Positions 1 through 5,878 of a stretch of DNA of 5,878 nucleotides are shown piece by piece (the first letter of the stretch is position 1; every line of letters starts with the position of its first letter). The DNA lies in assembly GCA_018267355.1 (NCBI GenBank), contig JAFDYP010000047.1, positions 1 to 5,878 on the forward strand. Direction: 5' to 3'. The stretch is from Bacteroidota bacterium (GTDB taxonomy: Bacteria; Bacteroidota; Bacteroidia; Chitinophagales; LD1). The position numbers and the translations under genes were made by a program. Below the pieces are notes generated by a model that ran no database searches, had not been told where the DNA came from, and was given only the letters and a program-made list of their open reading frames with translations.

Positions 1-44
1 TCAAACAGCTTTCTCAGGAGGACATCACCTTCCTGTTCGATTAA
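1..44 (+). CDS. Possible 3' end of an upstream gene (partial)
   Basis: The frame that begins at base 3 reads KQLSQEDITFLFD and then stops with TAA at 42-44. The mix of charged and hydrophobic residues looks like a real protein C-terminus. The other two forward frames also run open from the left edge for 17-19 codons before stopping, so the assignment rests only on how plausible the peptide looks. Thirteen residues are too few to name a family. If real, this gene lies on the same strand as the protease gene, 177 bases before it. I see no convincing hairpin terminator between them, so read-through cannot be excluded. Confidence 0.4.
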   Translation, partial: KQLSQEDITFLFD

Positions 45-109
45 AACAGAGTTGATTTAAGGGTTGTTTTGCTTAACAATTCAAGTTTTTATATGTGCAA
101 GCAACTTAT

Positions 110-117
110 TAAGTTTG
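110..117 (+). promoter_or_regulatory. Candidate Bacteroidota -7 promoter element
   Basis: TAAGTTTG fits the TAnnTTTG -7 consensus known for the primary sigma factor of Bacteroidota. The matching -33 region is weak: a T-run at 86-90 lies about 19 bases upstream, but a clear TTTG is absent at that distance. A start site near 122 would leave a leader of about 100 bases before the start codon. The rest of 45-221 holds no gene that I can support. It does contain an 8-base palindrome, CCGTACGG, at 158-165. Confidence 0.35.
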
Positions 118-221
118 GAATACTCCTTTTTACCGCAGAATATGTTGATATGCCATGCCGTACGGTGTGACGTGACCTACAGCAGTCGGTAAGGGATACA
201 CGTAAATCCTAAAAACTCCCG

Positions 222-281
222 ATGATGAAGAAGCTCTTCACCCTATCTCTTGTCCTCACATTTTGCATTTCCCTTTTTGCT
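222..281 (+). other. Sec signal peptide (residues 1-20)
   Basis: Residues 1-4 (MMKK) give a positive n-region, followed by a hydrophobic core from L5 to F19. Cleavage is most likely after A20 (LFA|SK); leucine at -3 is tolerated but not ideal. C15 does not sit in a lipobox, because the residue before it is phenylalanine, so a type I signal peptide is favoured over a lipoprotein signal. Sec export is the known first step for T9SS cargo. Confidence 0.9.
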
Positions 282-3200
282 TCCAAAGAACAGCCCGGAG
301 ACGTAGCGCCTATCAAAGGAATAGAAGCCTCCAAGATCTTTCCTTATGCCTCAGAGGTATGGATGCCTAATGCTAATATGGTACCATCCTATATGACCCT
401 GAGGGATGATGCTCAGCTGGATGAATTAAACTTCTTCCCGACCCTCAAGAAATGTTTTAGCCTCCCCTCAGACTATAATGTCCGACTGCTCCGCACAGAA
501 AAAGATCAACTGGGCTATGAACATAGCCGCTATCAACTCACGGTGAATGGTGTGCCTGTGAACGATGCGATCCTCATCCTCCATATGCTGAATGGCAAGG
601 TGACGAAGTATAATGGCTACCTACCAAAGAATCTCAGCCTCTCTACCACACCTGCCGTATCTGAAACAGGAGCGATACAAACAGCCCTCAATTCGGTCAG
701 CGCCTCTAAATACAGGTGGCAGGATACACAGAATGGCAGCATTAATTTTTCATTTTACCCGAAGGGTGAGCTCTGTATCGTACAAGGATACAGCGAGATC
801 GGTACTAATGCTGCTCACCTCGCCTGGAAGCTCGACATATTTGCCGTCAAGCCACTATCGCGTGAGTATATCTATGTAGATGCACAGACAGGTGCCATCG
901 TCCGTCGTGACAACCGGATAGAAAATGCTAATACCAGCTCTACGGCAGTAACGGTCTATCGCGGTAACCGTGCCATCGTAGCAGACAGTTACAATGGTTC
1001 ATACCGCCTGCGTGAGACTACGCGTGGCAACGGCATCAGCACCTATAACATGCACAAGGGCACCAGCTATACTGCGGCTACCGATTTTACCAATGTCACT
1101 ACGACGTGGAATAACGTCAATACAAACAAGGATCAATATGCCGGCGACGCGCACTGGGGCGCAGAGATGACCATGGATTTTTATCAAAACCGCTGCGGCC
1201 GCAACGGTATAGATGGCTACGGCTTTGCACTAAACCTGTATGTACACTATGACAATAATTATGTGAACGCATTCTGGGACGGCTCAGAGATGAATTTTGG
1301 CGATGGCAATACCACGTACTCGCCACTCACCTCTCTGGATATCACCGGCCATGAGATCAGCCACGGTCTCACGGAATTTACCGCAAACCTCAACTATCAG
1401 AACGAGTCGGGTGCAATGAACGAAGCATTCAGCGATATCATGGGTACGGCTGTAGAGTGGTATGCTGACTCTACCCGGGGCAACTGGAATATAGGTGAAG
1501 ATATCGGTACGGCCTTCCGCTCTATGAGCGCACCCAAAACACATCAGCAACCCAATACCTACGGAGGGCAATACTGGTACACAGGCACACAGGATAACGG
1601 AGGTGTACATACGAATAGTGGCGTGGAGAACTTCTGGTACTATCTGCTCTCTATGGGTGGGTCAGGGACCAATGACAATAACAACACCTACAATGTGACA
1701 GGTCTCGGCAGGACTAAAGCCACTGCTATTGCTTTCCGGATGCAGACTGTGTACCTGGTATCTACCTCACAATACGCTGACGCCCGCTTCTACGCCATAC
1801 AGGCTGCTACTGACCTGTACGGGGCGTGCTCACAGGAGGTGATCAGCACTGCCAATGCCTGGTACGCCGTGGGCGTAGGGGCGCAGTACAGTGCGACAGT
1901 GGTCTCCAACTTCACTTACTCCAATACAGTGGCCTGCAGCGCGCCATATACAGTCAATTTTACCAATCAGAGCGCCAATACGAGTAACTATACGTGGTAC
2001 TTCGGCGATGGAGCTACGAGCAATGCCGTGAACCCATCACATACTTATAACAGTACCGGCGTCTACACTGTGCGGCTGGTGTCATCGGGTGGCTGCGGCA
2101 CAGACAGTGTGACCAGACCTAACCTGGTCAACATAAGTAGTACCAATCCATGTGTGGTCATATTGCCGGTGACAGGCACTGCAGACCTGCAGACCTCCTG
2201 TACCGGAACGATCTATGACAATGGGGGCCAATACGGCGCTTACAGCAATAACGTAAATAGTACGGTGACCATAGCCCCTACCGGCGCTGCTACTGTGCGG
2301 CTCACCTTTACCCGTTTCCGCCTGGAGTCGGGGTACGATTATCTGTATGTGTATGACGGCGCTTCTACCGCTGGCACACTACTGGGCACATATACGGGAT
2401 ATACTTTGCCGGCGGCTATCACATCTACACAGCCCGCTATCACAGTCAGGTTTATATCTGATCCGGGGGTAGTAGATACAGGCTTTGCCATCAACTGGAC
2501 CTGCAATACGGCAACCGTGGCACCTACGGCAAATTTCAGCTCTGACGTGACCGCTACCTGCTCAGGCAAAGTGCAGTTTACCGACCTGACCACAGGCGGC
2601 GTGACATCCTGGCTGTGGAATTTTGGCGACGGCACCTATTCCACGCAGCGCAACCCTCTCAAGACTTATCTTACCAACGGCATCTATACAGTTTCACTGA
2701 CCGCGACCAATGCTATCGGTGCGAATACAAAAACTGTGACCAATATGATCACCGTGAGCAAGCCTTCAGCCCCGGCAGTGATCGGCGGCAGCCGCTGCAG
2801 TGCAGGGTCTGTGACGCTCTCAGCCACCACTACCAATAATGTAAACTGGTACGATAGCGCTACGAGCACCCCGGTGGTCTCTACGGCCAATCCTTTCAAC
2901 ACACCATCTCTCAGCGCCACTTGTAGCTACTATGCAGAGGAGGTAGTGCCTCAGGCAAGTGTCTATGTAGGGCCGGTAGACTCCACGATCGGAGCAGGTT
3001 CCTATTTCAATGGCAATAGCCAACGCGCACTTCGTTTCAAGGTCAATAAGCCATCCAAGCTCGTCTCTGTATTTGTATATGCGCTGACCTCGGGCTATCG
3101 CACTATACAGTACCGCGACACTTTTGGTGTGGTCATAGCCAGCCGTAGTATCTATATACAGGCAGGCCGCGGCCGTATCAATCTGAATATTGACCTGGTG

Positions 3201-5741
3201 CCGAGTACTACTACCATCTATGAGCTGGGAGTGGCAGACTCTATGAATCTTTTCCGCAATACTGCGGGAGCCACGTATCCTCCTTATACCGACTCACAGG
3301 GCATGGTCAGTATCATAGGCAATAACATCAGCAACCCTGTACAACCGGGCTATTATTACTATTTCTACAACTGGGAGGTGCAGGCACCGGCCTGCGTATC
3401 TCTCCGTGCAGCGGCCACCGCTACGATAGGCGGAGGCCTGACCGATACCCGCACGAGCACTGCCGTAGGCTGCTACGGTCAGTCTACGGGAGCGGCAGCG
3501 GTGACACCTACCTCTGGTAGCTCGCCATACTCATACCACTGGAGCAGCGGGCAGACTACCTCGTCCATCTCTAATGTACCCGCAGGCACCTATACCGTAT
3601 CGATCTCTGATAATAATGGCTGCGCCAAAACAGATACCGTGGTAGTGACGCAGCCTGCTGCTGCACTGGTGGTAGGATCTACCACTACCGGCGTGCTGTG
3701 CTATGGTGGCAGCACAGGGGCTATCTCCATAGCCGTCACAGGTGGTACTACAGCGTATAGCTACAACTGGGGTGGCGGTATCACGACGCAAAACCGCAGC
3801 AATCTCGCCGCGGGGTCTTATACCGTGACGGTGACTGATGCCCATAGCTGCACAGCCAGCCGCACGGCCAACGTGACACAGCCGGCCGCTGCGCTGACCG
3901 CTGCTGCCACTACCACAGATGTGGCCTGCTATGGCGGTAGCACCGGCTCCATTGCGCTCACTCCGTCCGGCGGCACTACCGGCTACACCTATGCGTGGGG
4001 CTCAGGCATCACCACTCAAAACAGGACCAATATACCAGCAGGCACATATACCGTCACTGTGACAGACGCACATAGCTGCACCACCACTGTCAGCACCACA
4101 GTTTCACAACCATCTGCGGCGCTGGCGGCTACTGCTTCTACTACCAATGTCTCTTGTAATGGTGGTAATAACGGCTCTATTACGCTCGCACCATCCGGAG
4201 GCACTTCGTCATATACCTACAACTGGGGTGGCGGCATCACTACGCAAAACCGTAATAACCTGCCTGCGGGCACCTACACTGTGACCATTACTGACACACA
4301 TAGCTGTACGGCCACACGCAGTGCTACCATCACACAGCCATCAGCTATCAGTGTACAAGTCTCAAGTGCGGCGGCATCTTGTGGCCAAAGTAATGGCAGC
4401 GCTACTGCCACTGCTACGGGAGGCACAGGCACACTCTCGTATCACTGGACCAGCGGCGCGACTACAGCTACAGCCACTAATCTCGCTGCCGGAAACTACA
4501 CTGTGACTGTGACTGACGCCAACCAATGCACCAGTATACAAGGTGTGAATGTGAGTAGTCCGGCCTCGTTTACACTCACACATACTGCCGGTGCAGTATC
4601 CTGCCATGGCGGCAATAACGGCACAGCCACCATCACTCCTAGTGTCACTCCGGGTAGTTATACCTACGCGTGGCCTGGTGGCCTGACGGGCGCATCACAG
4701 ACGACGCTGACTGCCGGTCTCTATGTAGTCAATGTGACAGATGGCAATGGCTGCTCAAGAGTAGACTCTGTGACCATCACAGAGCCCGCTGCTATTACTG
4801 ATATACTGTCTGCCACAGCTCCCCTCTGCTACGGTGCTGCCGGAGGTAGTATATCACTGCAGGCTCAAGGCGGCACAGGAGCGCTCAGCTACCAATGGAG
4901 CCCGGCTATAGCCAGTCTAACAGGCCTCTCAGCCGGCACTTACCACCTGACCGTTACCGACGCTAACAACTGCTCAAAGACCGACGTAGTCACTATCACG
5001 CAACCGGCAGCCATCACCACACAAAACCAGATATCCAATATCCTGTGCCGTGGAGCAGGTAGTACCGGAGCCGCTACTGTGACCGCTACCGGTGGTACCG
5101 GCATCCTCTCCTATCTGTGGAGCAACAGTACAGCAGGTCCTGCTATAAGTAATGTGGCTGCAGGTACATATGTGGCAACGGTAACGGATGCGAATGGCTG
5201 CGTGGCAATAGATAGCGTACATATCACAGAGCCTTCAGCCGCAGTGCAGGCCACTACATCTGTCACTCAGGCGCATACGGGCCAGTCAGATGGTACTGCT
5301 ACGGTGAGCGCGTTTGGAGGTACGGGAACACTCACATATCAGTGGAGTACTAATCCCACCCAGACGACCGTTACAGCTACCAATCTTGCCGCCGGCACAT
5401 ATACGGTGACCGTGACAGATGGCAATGGCTGTATGACCACTGCGATAGCCACAGTCAGCGTATATACAGGCATCAGCGATATGAGTGCATTGACCACACT
5501 GAGTATCTACCCAAATCCGGCCAATACGAGTGTAAACGTATCAGCCACTCTGCCGGCACCATCAGATGGCACCGTAGAGGTCAGGGATATGATAGGCCGC
5601 GTAGTGACTACTCATACTTTCGCAGGTGAAAAAGAAGTACACCTCACGCTGGATGCCTCCTCCTGGGCAGCCGCGATCTACAGCGTACAGATCAAAACCG
5701 CGATAGGATCAGTAACTAAGCAGGTCACAATACAACATTAA
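222..5741 (+). CDS. Secreted M4 (thermolysin-like) metalloprotease with PKD, CUB, Ig-like and SprB repeats and a T9SS sorting domain
   Basis: This is a zinc endopeptidase of the thermolysin family, predicted to act outside the cell. Domains by residue: signal peptide 1-20; FTP propeptide about 80-134; PepSY about 143-230; M4 catalytic domain about 240-555; PKD 560-639; CUB 646-761; PKD 767-846; Ig-like 847-910; unclassified beta-rich domain 911-1070; nine SprB-type repeats 1073-1748; T9SS type A sorting domain 1755-1839. Zinc ligands and catalytic residues are all visible (HEISH at 377-381, E401, H463). Ordinary M4 precursors are about 500-600 residues, so some 1200 residues here are accessory modules. 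Two ATG codons in tandem (222 and 225) could each be the start; no Shine-Dalgarno sequence helps, as is usual in Bacteroidota, and the A-rich stretch just upstream fits either. The frame is intact throughout. A strong terminator follows after 18 bases, so this is a single gene or the last of its transcript. The protease assignment is very secure; the natural substrate is unknown. Confidence 0.97.
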   Translation: MMKKLFTLSLVLTFCISLFASKEQPGDVAPIKGIEASKIFPYASEVWMPNANMVPSYMTLRDDAQLDELNFFPTLKKCFSLPSDYNVRLLRTEKDQLGYEHSRYQLTVNGVPVNDAILILHMLNGKVTKYNGYLPKNLSLSTTPAVSETGAIQTALNSVSASKYRWQDTQNGSINFSFYPKGELCIVQGYSEIGTNAAHLAWKLDIFAVKPLSREYIYVDAQTGAIVRRDNRIENANTSSTAVTVYRGNRAIVADSYNGSYRLRETTRGNGISTYNMHKGTSYTAATDFTNVTTTWNNVNTNKDQYAGDAHWGAEMTMDFYQNRCGRNGIDGYGFALNLYVHYDNNYVNAFWDGSEMNFGDGNTTYSPLTSLDITGHEISHGLTEFTANLNYQNESGAMNEAFSDIMGTAVEWYADSTRGNWNIGEDIGTAFRSMSAPKTHQQPNTYGGQYWYTGTQDNGGVHTNSGVENFWYYLLSMGGSGTNDNNNTYNVTGLGRTKATAIAFRMQTVYLVSTSQYADARFYAIQAATDLYGACSQEVISTANAWYAVGVGAQYSATVVSNFTYSNTVACSAPYTVNFTNQSANTSNYTWYFGDGATSNAVNPSHTYNSTGVYTVRLVSSGGCGTDSVTRPNLVNISSTNPCVVILPVTGTADLQTSCTGTIYDNGGQYGAYSNNVNSTVTIAPTGAATVRLTFTRFRLESGYDYLYVYDGASTAGTLLGTYTGYTLPAAITSTQPAITVRFISDPGVVDTGFAINWTCNTATVAPTANFSSDVTATCSGKVQFTDLTTGGVTSWLWNFGDGTYSTQRNPLKTYLTNGIYTVSLTATNAIGANTKTVTNMITVSKPSAPAVIGGSRCSAGSVTLSATTTNNVNWYDSATSTPVVSTANPFNTPSLSATCSYYAEEVVPQASVYVGPVDSTIGAGSYFNGNSQRALRFKVNKPSKLVSVFVYALTSGYRTIQYRDTFGVVIASRSIYIQAGRGRINLNIDLVPSTTTIYELGVADSMNLFRNTAGATYPPYTDSQGMVSIIGNNISNPVQPGYYYYFYNWEVQAPACVSLRAAATATIGGGLTDTRTSTAVGCYGQSTGAAAVTPTSGSSPYSYHWSSGQTTSSISNVPAGTYTVSISDNNGCAKTDTVVVTQPAAALVVGSTTTGVLCYGGSTGAISIAVTGGTTAYSYNWGGGITTQNRSNLAAGSYTVTVTDAHSCTASRTANVTQPAAALTAAATTTDVACYGGSTGSIALTPSGGTTGYTYAWGSGITTQNRTNIPAGTYTVTVTDAHSCTTTVSTTVSQPSAALAATASTTNVSCNGGNNGSITLAPSGGTSSYTYNWGGGITTQNRNNLPAGTYTVTITDTHSCTATRSATITQPSAISVQVSSAAASCGQSNGSATATATGGTGTLSYHWTSGATTATATNLAAGNYTVTVTDANQCTSIQGVNVSSPASFTLTHTAGAVSCHGGNNGTATITPSVTPGSYTYAWPGGLTGASQTTLTAGLYVVNVTDGNGCSRVDSVTITEPAAITDILSATAPLCYGAAGGSISLQAQGGTGALSYQWSPAIASLTGLSAGTYHLTVTDANNCSKTDVVTITQPAAITTQNQISNILCRGAGSTGAATVTATGGTGILSYLWSNSTAGPAISNVAAGTYVATVTDANGCVAIDSVHITEPSAAVQATTSVTQAHTGQSDGTATVSAFGGTGTLTYQWSTNPTQTTVTATNLAAGTYTVTVTDGNGCMTTAIATVSVYTGISDMSALTTLSIYPNPANTSVNVSATLPAPSDGTVEVRDMIGRVVTTHTFAGEKEVHLTLDASSWAAAIYSVQIKTAIGSVTKQVTIQH
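459..911 (+). other. FTP and PepSY propeptide domains (residues 80-230)
   Basis: Residues 80-134 match the fungalysin/thermolysin propeptide (FTP) pattern: a DxLGYxHxRYQ stretch, then NGVPV followed by a hydrophobic strand. Residues 143-230 match PepSY, ending with the typical AWKLDIFA strand (201-208) and the IYVDAQTGAIV turn (217-227). In M4 proteases this region acts as an intramolecular chaperone and inhibitor and is removed on maturation. The mature enzyme probably starts near residue 235-242, by alignment from memory with thermolysin. The stretch 21-79 before FTP is not recognised. Confidence 0.88.
939..1886 (+). other. Peptidase M4 catalytic domain (residues 240-555)
   Basis: The zinc motif HEISH lies at 377-381 (bases 1350-1364), with H377 and H381 as ligands and E378 as the general base. 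E401 in NEAFSD is the third zinc ligand, and D405 matches thermolysin D170. Y392, R433 and H463 (in GGVHTNSG) match thermolysin Y157, R203 and H231, which bind substrate and stabilise the transition state. NAFWDGSEM at 349-357 is the substrate-binding strand. The C-terminal helical half ends at ATDLYG...AWYAVGVG (529-553). All catalytic residues are present, so the enzyme should be active. In the calcium region D373, E412 and E426 are kept, while positions equivalent to thermolysin D185 and E187 appear as N421 and N423 if one residue is gapped. Numbering was mapped by eye. Confidence 0.96.
1899..2138 (+). other. PKD domain 1 (residues 560-639)
   Basis: The domain carries the PKD signature: W592, the FGDG loop at 594-597, the NPSHTY strand at 604-609 and GVYTVRL at 613-619. 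C572 and C625 could form a disulfide. PKD domains are Ig-fold spacers that are common directly after the catalytic domain of secreted Bacteroidota and marine bacterial proteases, where they hold or help bind insoluble protein. This one connects the protease to the CUB domain. Confidence 0.9.
2157..2504 (+). other. CUB domain (residues 646-761)
   Basis: The pattern of a GTADLQTSC strand, a DNGG.YG.YSNN stretch, then RLTFTRFRLESGYDYLYVYDG (residues 693-713) and a C-terminal TGFAINWTC is that of a CUB beta-sandwich. C660 and C761 are candidates for a disulfide. D706 and D747 occupy positions that bind calcium in calcium-dependent CUB domains; this is inference from alignment by eye. CUB domains bind proteins or sugars and occur next to metalloproteases in both animals and Bacteroidota. 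Confidence 0.85.
2520..2759 (+). other. PKD domain 2 (residues 767-846)
   Basis: The domain shows the PKD hallmarks W797/W799, FGDGTYS beginning at 801, NP at 811-812 and GIYTVSLTATN at 820-830. It sits between the CUB and Ig-like domains and is only distantly similar to PKD domain 1, so the two do not look like a recent duplication. A role as spacer or substrate-binding module is inferred from the family. Confidence 0.9.
2760..2951 (+). other. Ig-like domain (residues 847-910)
   Basis: The sequence runs from KPSAPAV through SRCSAGSVTLSA, then NVNWYDSATSTPVV and a closing CSYYAEEVV strand. This is the pattern of the Ig-like domain often seen in large Bacteroidota surface proteins (the CHU_C-associated type). 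C859 and C901 are probably its disulfide pair. It likely acts as a structural spacer. The family name is recalled from pattern, not checked by a search. Confidence 0.7.
2952..3431 (+). other. Unclassified beta-rich domain (residues 911-1070)
   Basis: This segment begins with YVGPVDSTIGAGSYF (915-929) and contains alternating hydrophobic strands, an RTIQYRD strand (960-966), an INLNIDLVP strand (986-994), an ELGVADSMNLFRN stretch (1001-1013) and a tyrosine-rich YYYYFYNWEV near the end (1044-1053). The last part resembles a jelly-roll or carbohydrate-binding-like sandwich with exposed aromatics. I have the impression that similar segments occur after Ig-like domains in other Bacteroidota secreted proteins, but I cannot attach a family name. 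Binding of a surface or polymer is a guess. Confidence 0.6.
3438..5465 (+). repeat. Array of nine SprB-type repeats (residues 1073-1748)
   Basis: Nine in-frame tandem units share the pattern C-x-G-x-x-x-G, GGT-x-x-YxYxW, AGTYTVTVTD-x-x-x-C and QPxA. Approximate unit starts by base are 3438, 3666, 3894, 4122, 4347, 4569, 4794, 5013 and 5244. Each unit has two cysteines 48-51 residues apart (for example C1084/C1134 and C1160/C1210), probably a disulfide within the unit. The ninth unit is the exception: T1686 stands where the first cysteine should be, leaving C1737 without a partner. Units 1-4 start exactly 76 residues (228 bp) apart, and units 2-4 share a GITTQNR stretch, which suggests they duplicated most recently. 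SprB repeats are named after the gliding adhesin SprB of Flavobacterium johnsoniae. Here they most likely form a long stalk or adhesive region between the protease and the cell surface. Confidence 0.9.
5484..5741 (+). other. T9SS type A C-terminal sorting domain (residues 1755-1839)
   Basis: The segment has the diagnostic L.IYPNPA motif (1760-1767) followed by N.SA, the VEVRDMIGRVV strand (1785-1795), an L.LDASSW..AIYSVQI stretch (1808-1824) and a terminal VTKQVTIQ. It is the export signal recognised by the type IX secretion system in the outer membrane. In known cargo it is cleaved by the PorU sortase, and the protein is then attached to A-type lipopolysaccharide or released. Its presence predicts a full T9SS elsewhere in the genome. 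Confidence 0.95.
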
Positions 5742-5759
5742 TCGAAAACATTGTTTGAC

Positions 5760-5801
5760 AAAGAAAAGCGCAGACGTGATCATATCTGCGCTTTTCTTTT
5801 T
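5760..5801 (+). terminator. Intrinsic (rho-independent) terminator
   Basis: A perfect 15-bp inverted repeat (AAAGAAAAGCGCAGA at 5760-5774, its complement at 5785-5799) encloses a 10-base loop. The GC-rich core GCGCAGA is followed by a T-rich tail, TTTTCTTTTT, ending at 5801. It starts 18 bases after the protease stop codon. Since the left arm is A-rich, it could also work on the minus strand, but no convergent gene is visible in the window. Confidence 0.9.
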
Positions 5802-5848
5802 GCGGGAACTGAGCTTAGAATGATTCTAAATTTCATACTGAAACCCGC

Positions 5849-5878
5849 ATGGATACTACATTTCAGGAAACGCTAAAA
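5849..5878 (+). CDS. Possible 5' end of a downstream gene (partial)
   Basis: An ATG at 5849 opens a frame reading MDTTFQETLK to the window edge without a stop. The composition is plausible for a protein N-terminus, but ten codons cannot prove a gene. There is no Shine-Dalgarno sequence. TAAATTTC at 5827-5834 resembles a Bacteroidota -7 box with one mismatch and would give a very short leader. The upstream terminator implies that any such gene has its own promoter. Confidence 0.35.
   Translation, partial: MDTTFQETLK

Noticed and set aside
188..196. GTAAGGGAT as a Shine-Dalgarno sequence
   Set aside because: It lies about 26 bases before the start codon, too far for ribosome binding, and Bacteroidota genes often lack such a sequence.
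258..269. Possible lipoprotein signal at C15
   Set aside because: The residue before the cysteine is phenylalanine (LTFC), which does not fit a lipobox, and the protein carries a T9SS sorting domain that already provides for surface delivery.
999..1610. Overlapping minus-strand open frames inside the catalytic region (62 to 108 codons)
   Set aside because: They lie opposite strongly conserved M4 protease codons, encode arginine/cysteine/histidine-rich sequence with no recognisable domain, and are explained by the codon use of the real gene.
3531..5222. Minus-strand open frames opposite the SprB repeats (up to about 104 codons)
   Set aside because: The repeated sense-strand sequence gives repeated stop-free antisense stretches. 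The peptides are low-complexity with no domain or start signal.
3438..5465. Regular repeats reminiscent of a CRISPR or other non-coding array
   Set aside because: Units are about 225 bp, degenerate, in frame throughout and encode a known protein repeat; there are no short identical repeats with unique spacers.
1..5878. Insertion sequence, transposon ends, tRNA or other RNA gene
   Set aside because: No transposase, long terminal inverted repeats, target-site duplication or cloverleaf pattern could be seen; the only strong inverted repeat is the terminator at 5760-5799.

Overview
The window is dominated by one very large + strand gene (222-5741, 1839 codons) with short intergenic flanks. The encoded protein is a secreted, multidomain thermolysin-type (M4) metalloprotease ending in a type IX secretion system (T9SS) type A sorting domain. 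T9SS sorting domains, SprB repeats, CUB/PKD stalks and a start codon without a Shine-Dalgarno sequence all point to the phylum Bacteroidota. A chitinophaga-, cytophaga- or sphingobacterium-like free-living member with roughly balanced GC is my best guess; the genus cannot be named from this sequence.

Layout: 1-44 looks like the last codons of an upstream + strand gene. Positions 45-221 are intergenic, with a candidate Bacteroidota-type -7 box near 110-117 and a leader of about 100 bases. Positions 222-5741 are the protease gene. In order it encodes a signal peptide, an FTP/PepSY inhibitory propeptide, an M4 catalytic domain with all main catalytic residues, PKD domain 1, a CUB domain, PKD domain 2, an Ig-like domain, an unclassified beta-rich domain of about 160 residues, nine tandem SprB-type repeats of 73-77 residues, and the T9SS C-terminal domain. 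Positions 5760-5801 are a strong intrinsic terminator. Positions 5802-5878 are a short intergenic stretch with small palindromes and, possibly, the first ten codons of a downstream + strand gene at 5849.

Inferred working model: the protein crosses the inner membrane by Sec and folds with its propeptide as intramolecular chaperone and inhibitor. It is then exported by T9SS, loses the C-terminal domain, and is released or tethered at the cell surface. The PKD, CUB, Ig-like and SprB modules would act as a stalk and binding region that places the protease on a substrate or surface. The gene appears to be transcribed alone or as the last gene of its unit, because a strong terminator follows it directly.

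I found no mobile element, CRISPR array, RNA gene or clearly new multi-gene system. The points most worth a second look are the fusion of an M4 protease to a long SprB array, the regular 228-bp periodicity of the first repeats, and the unclassified domain in front of the array.
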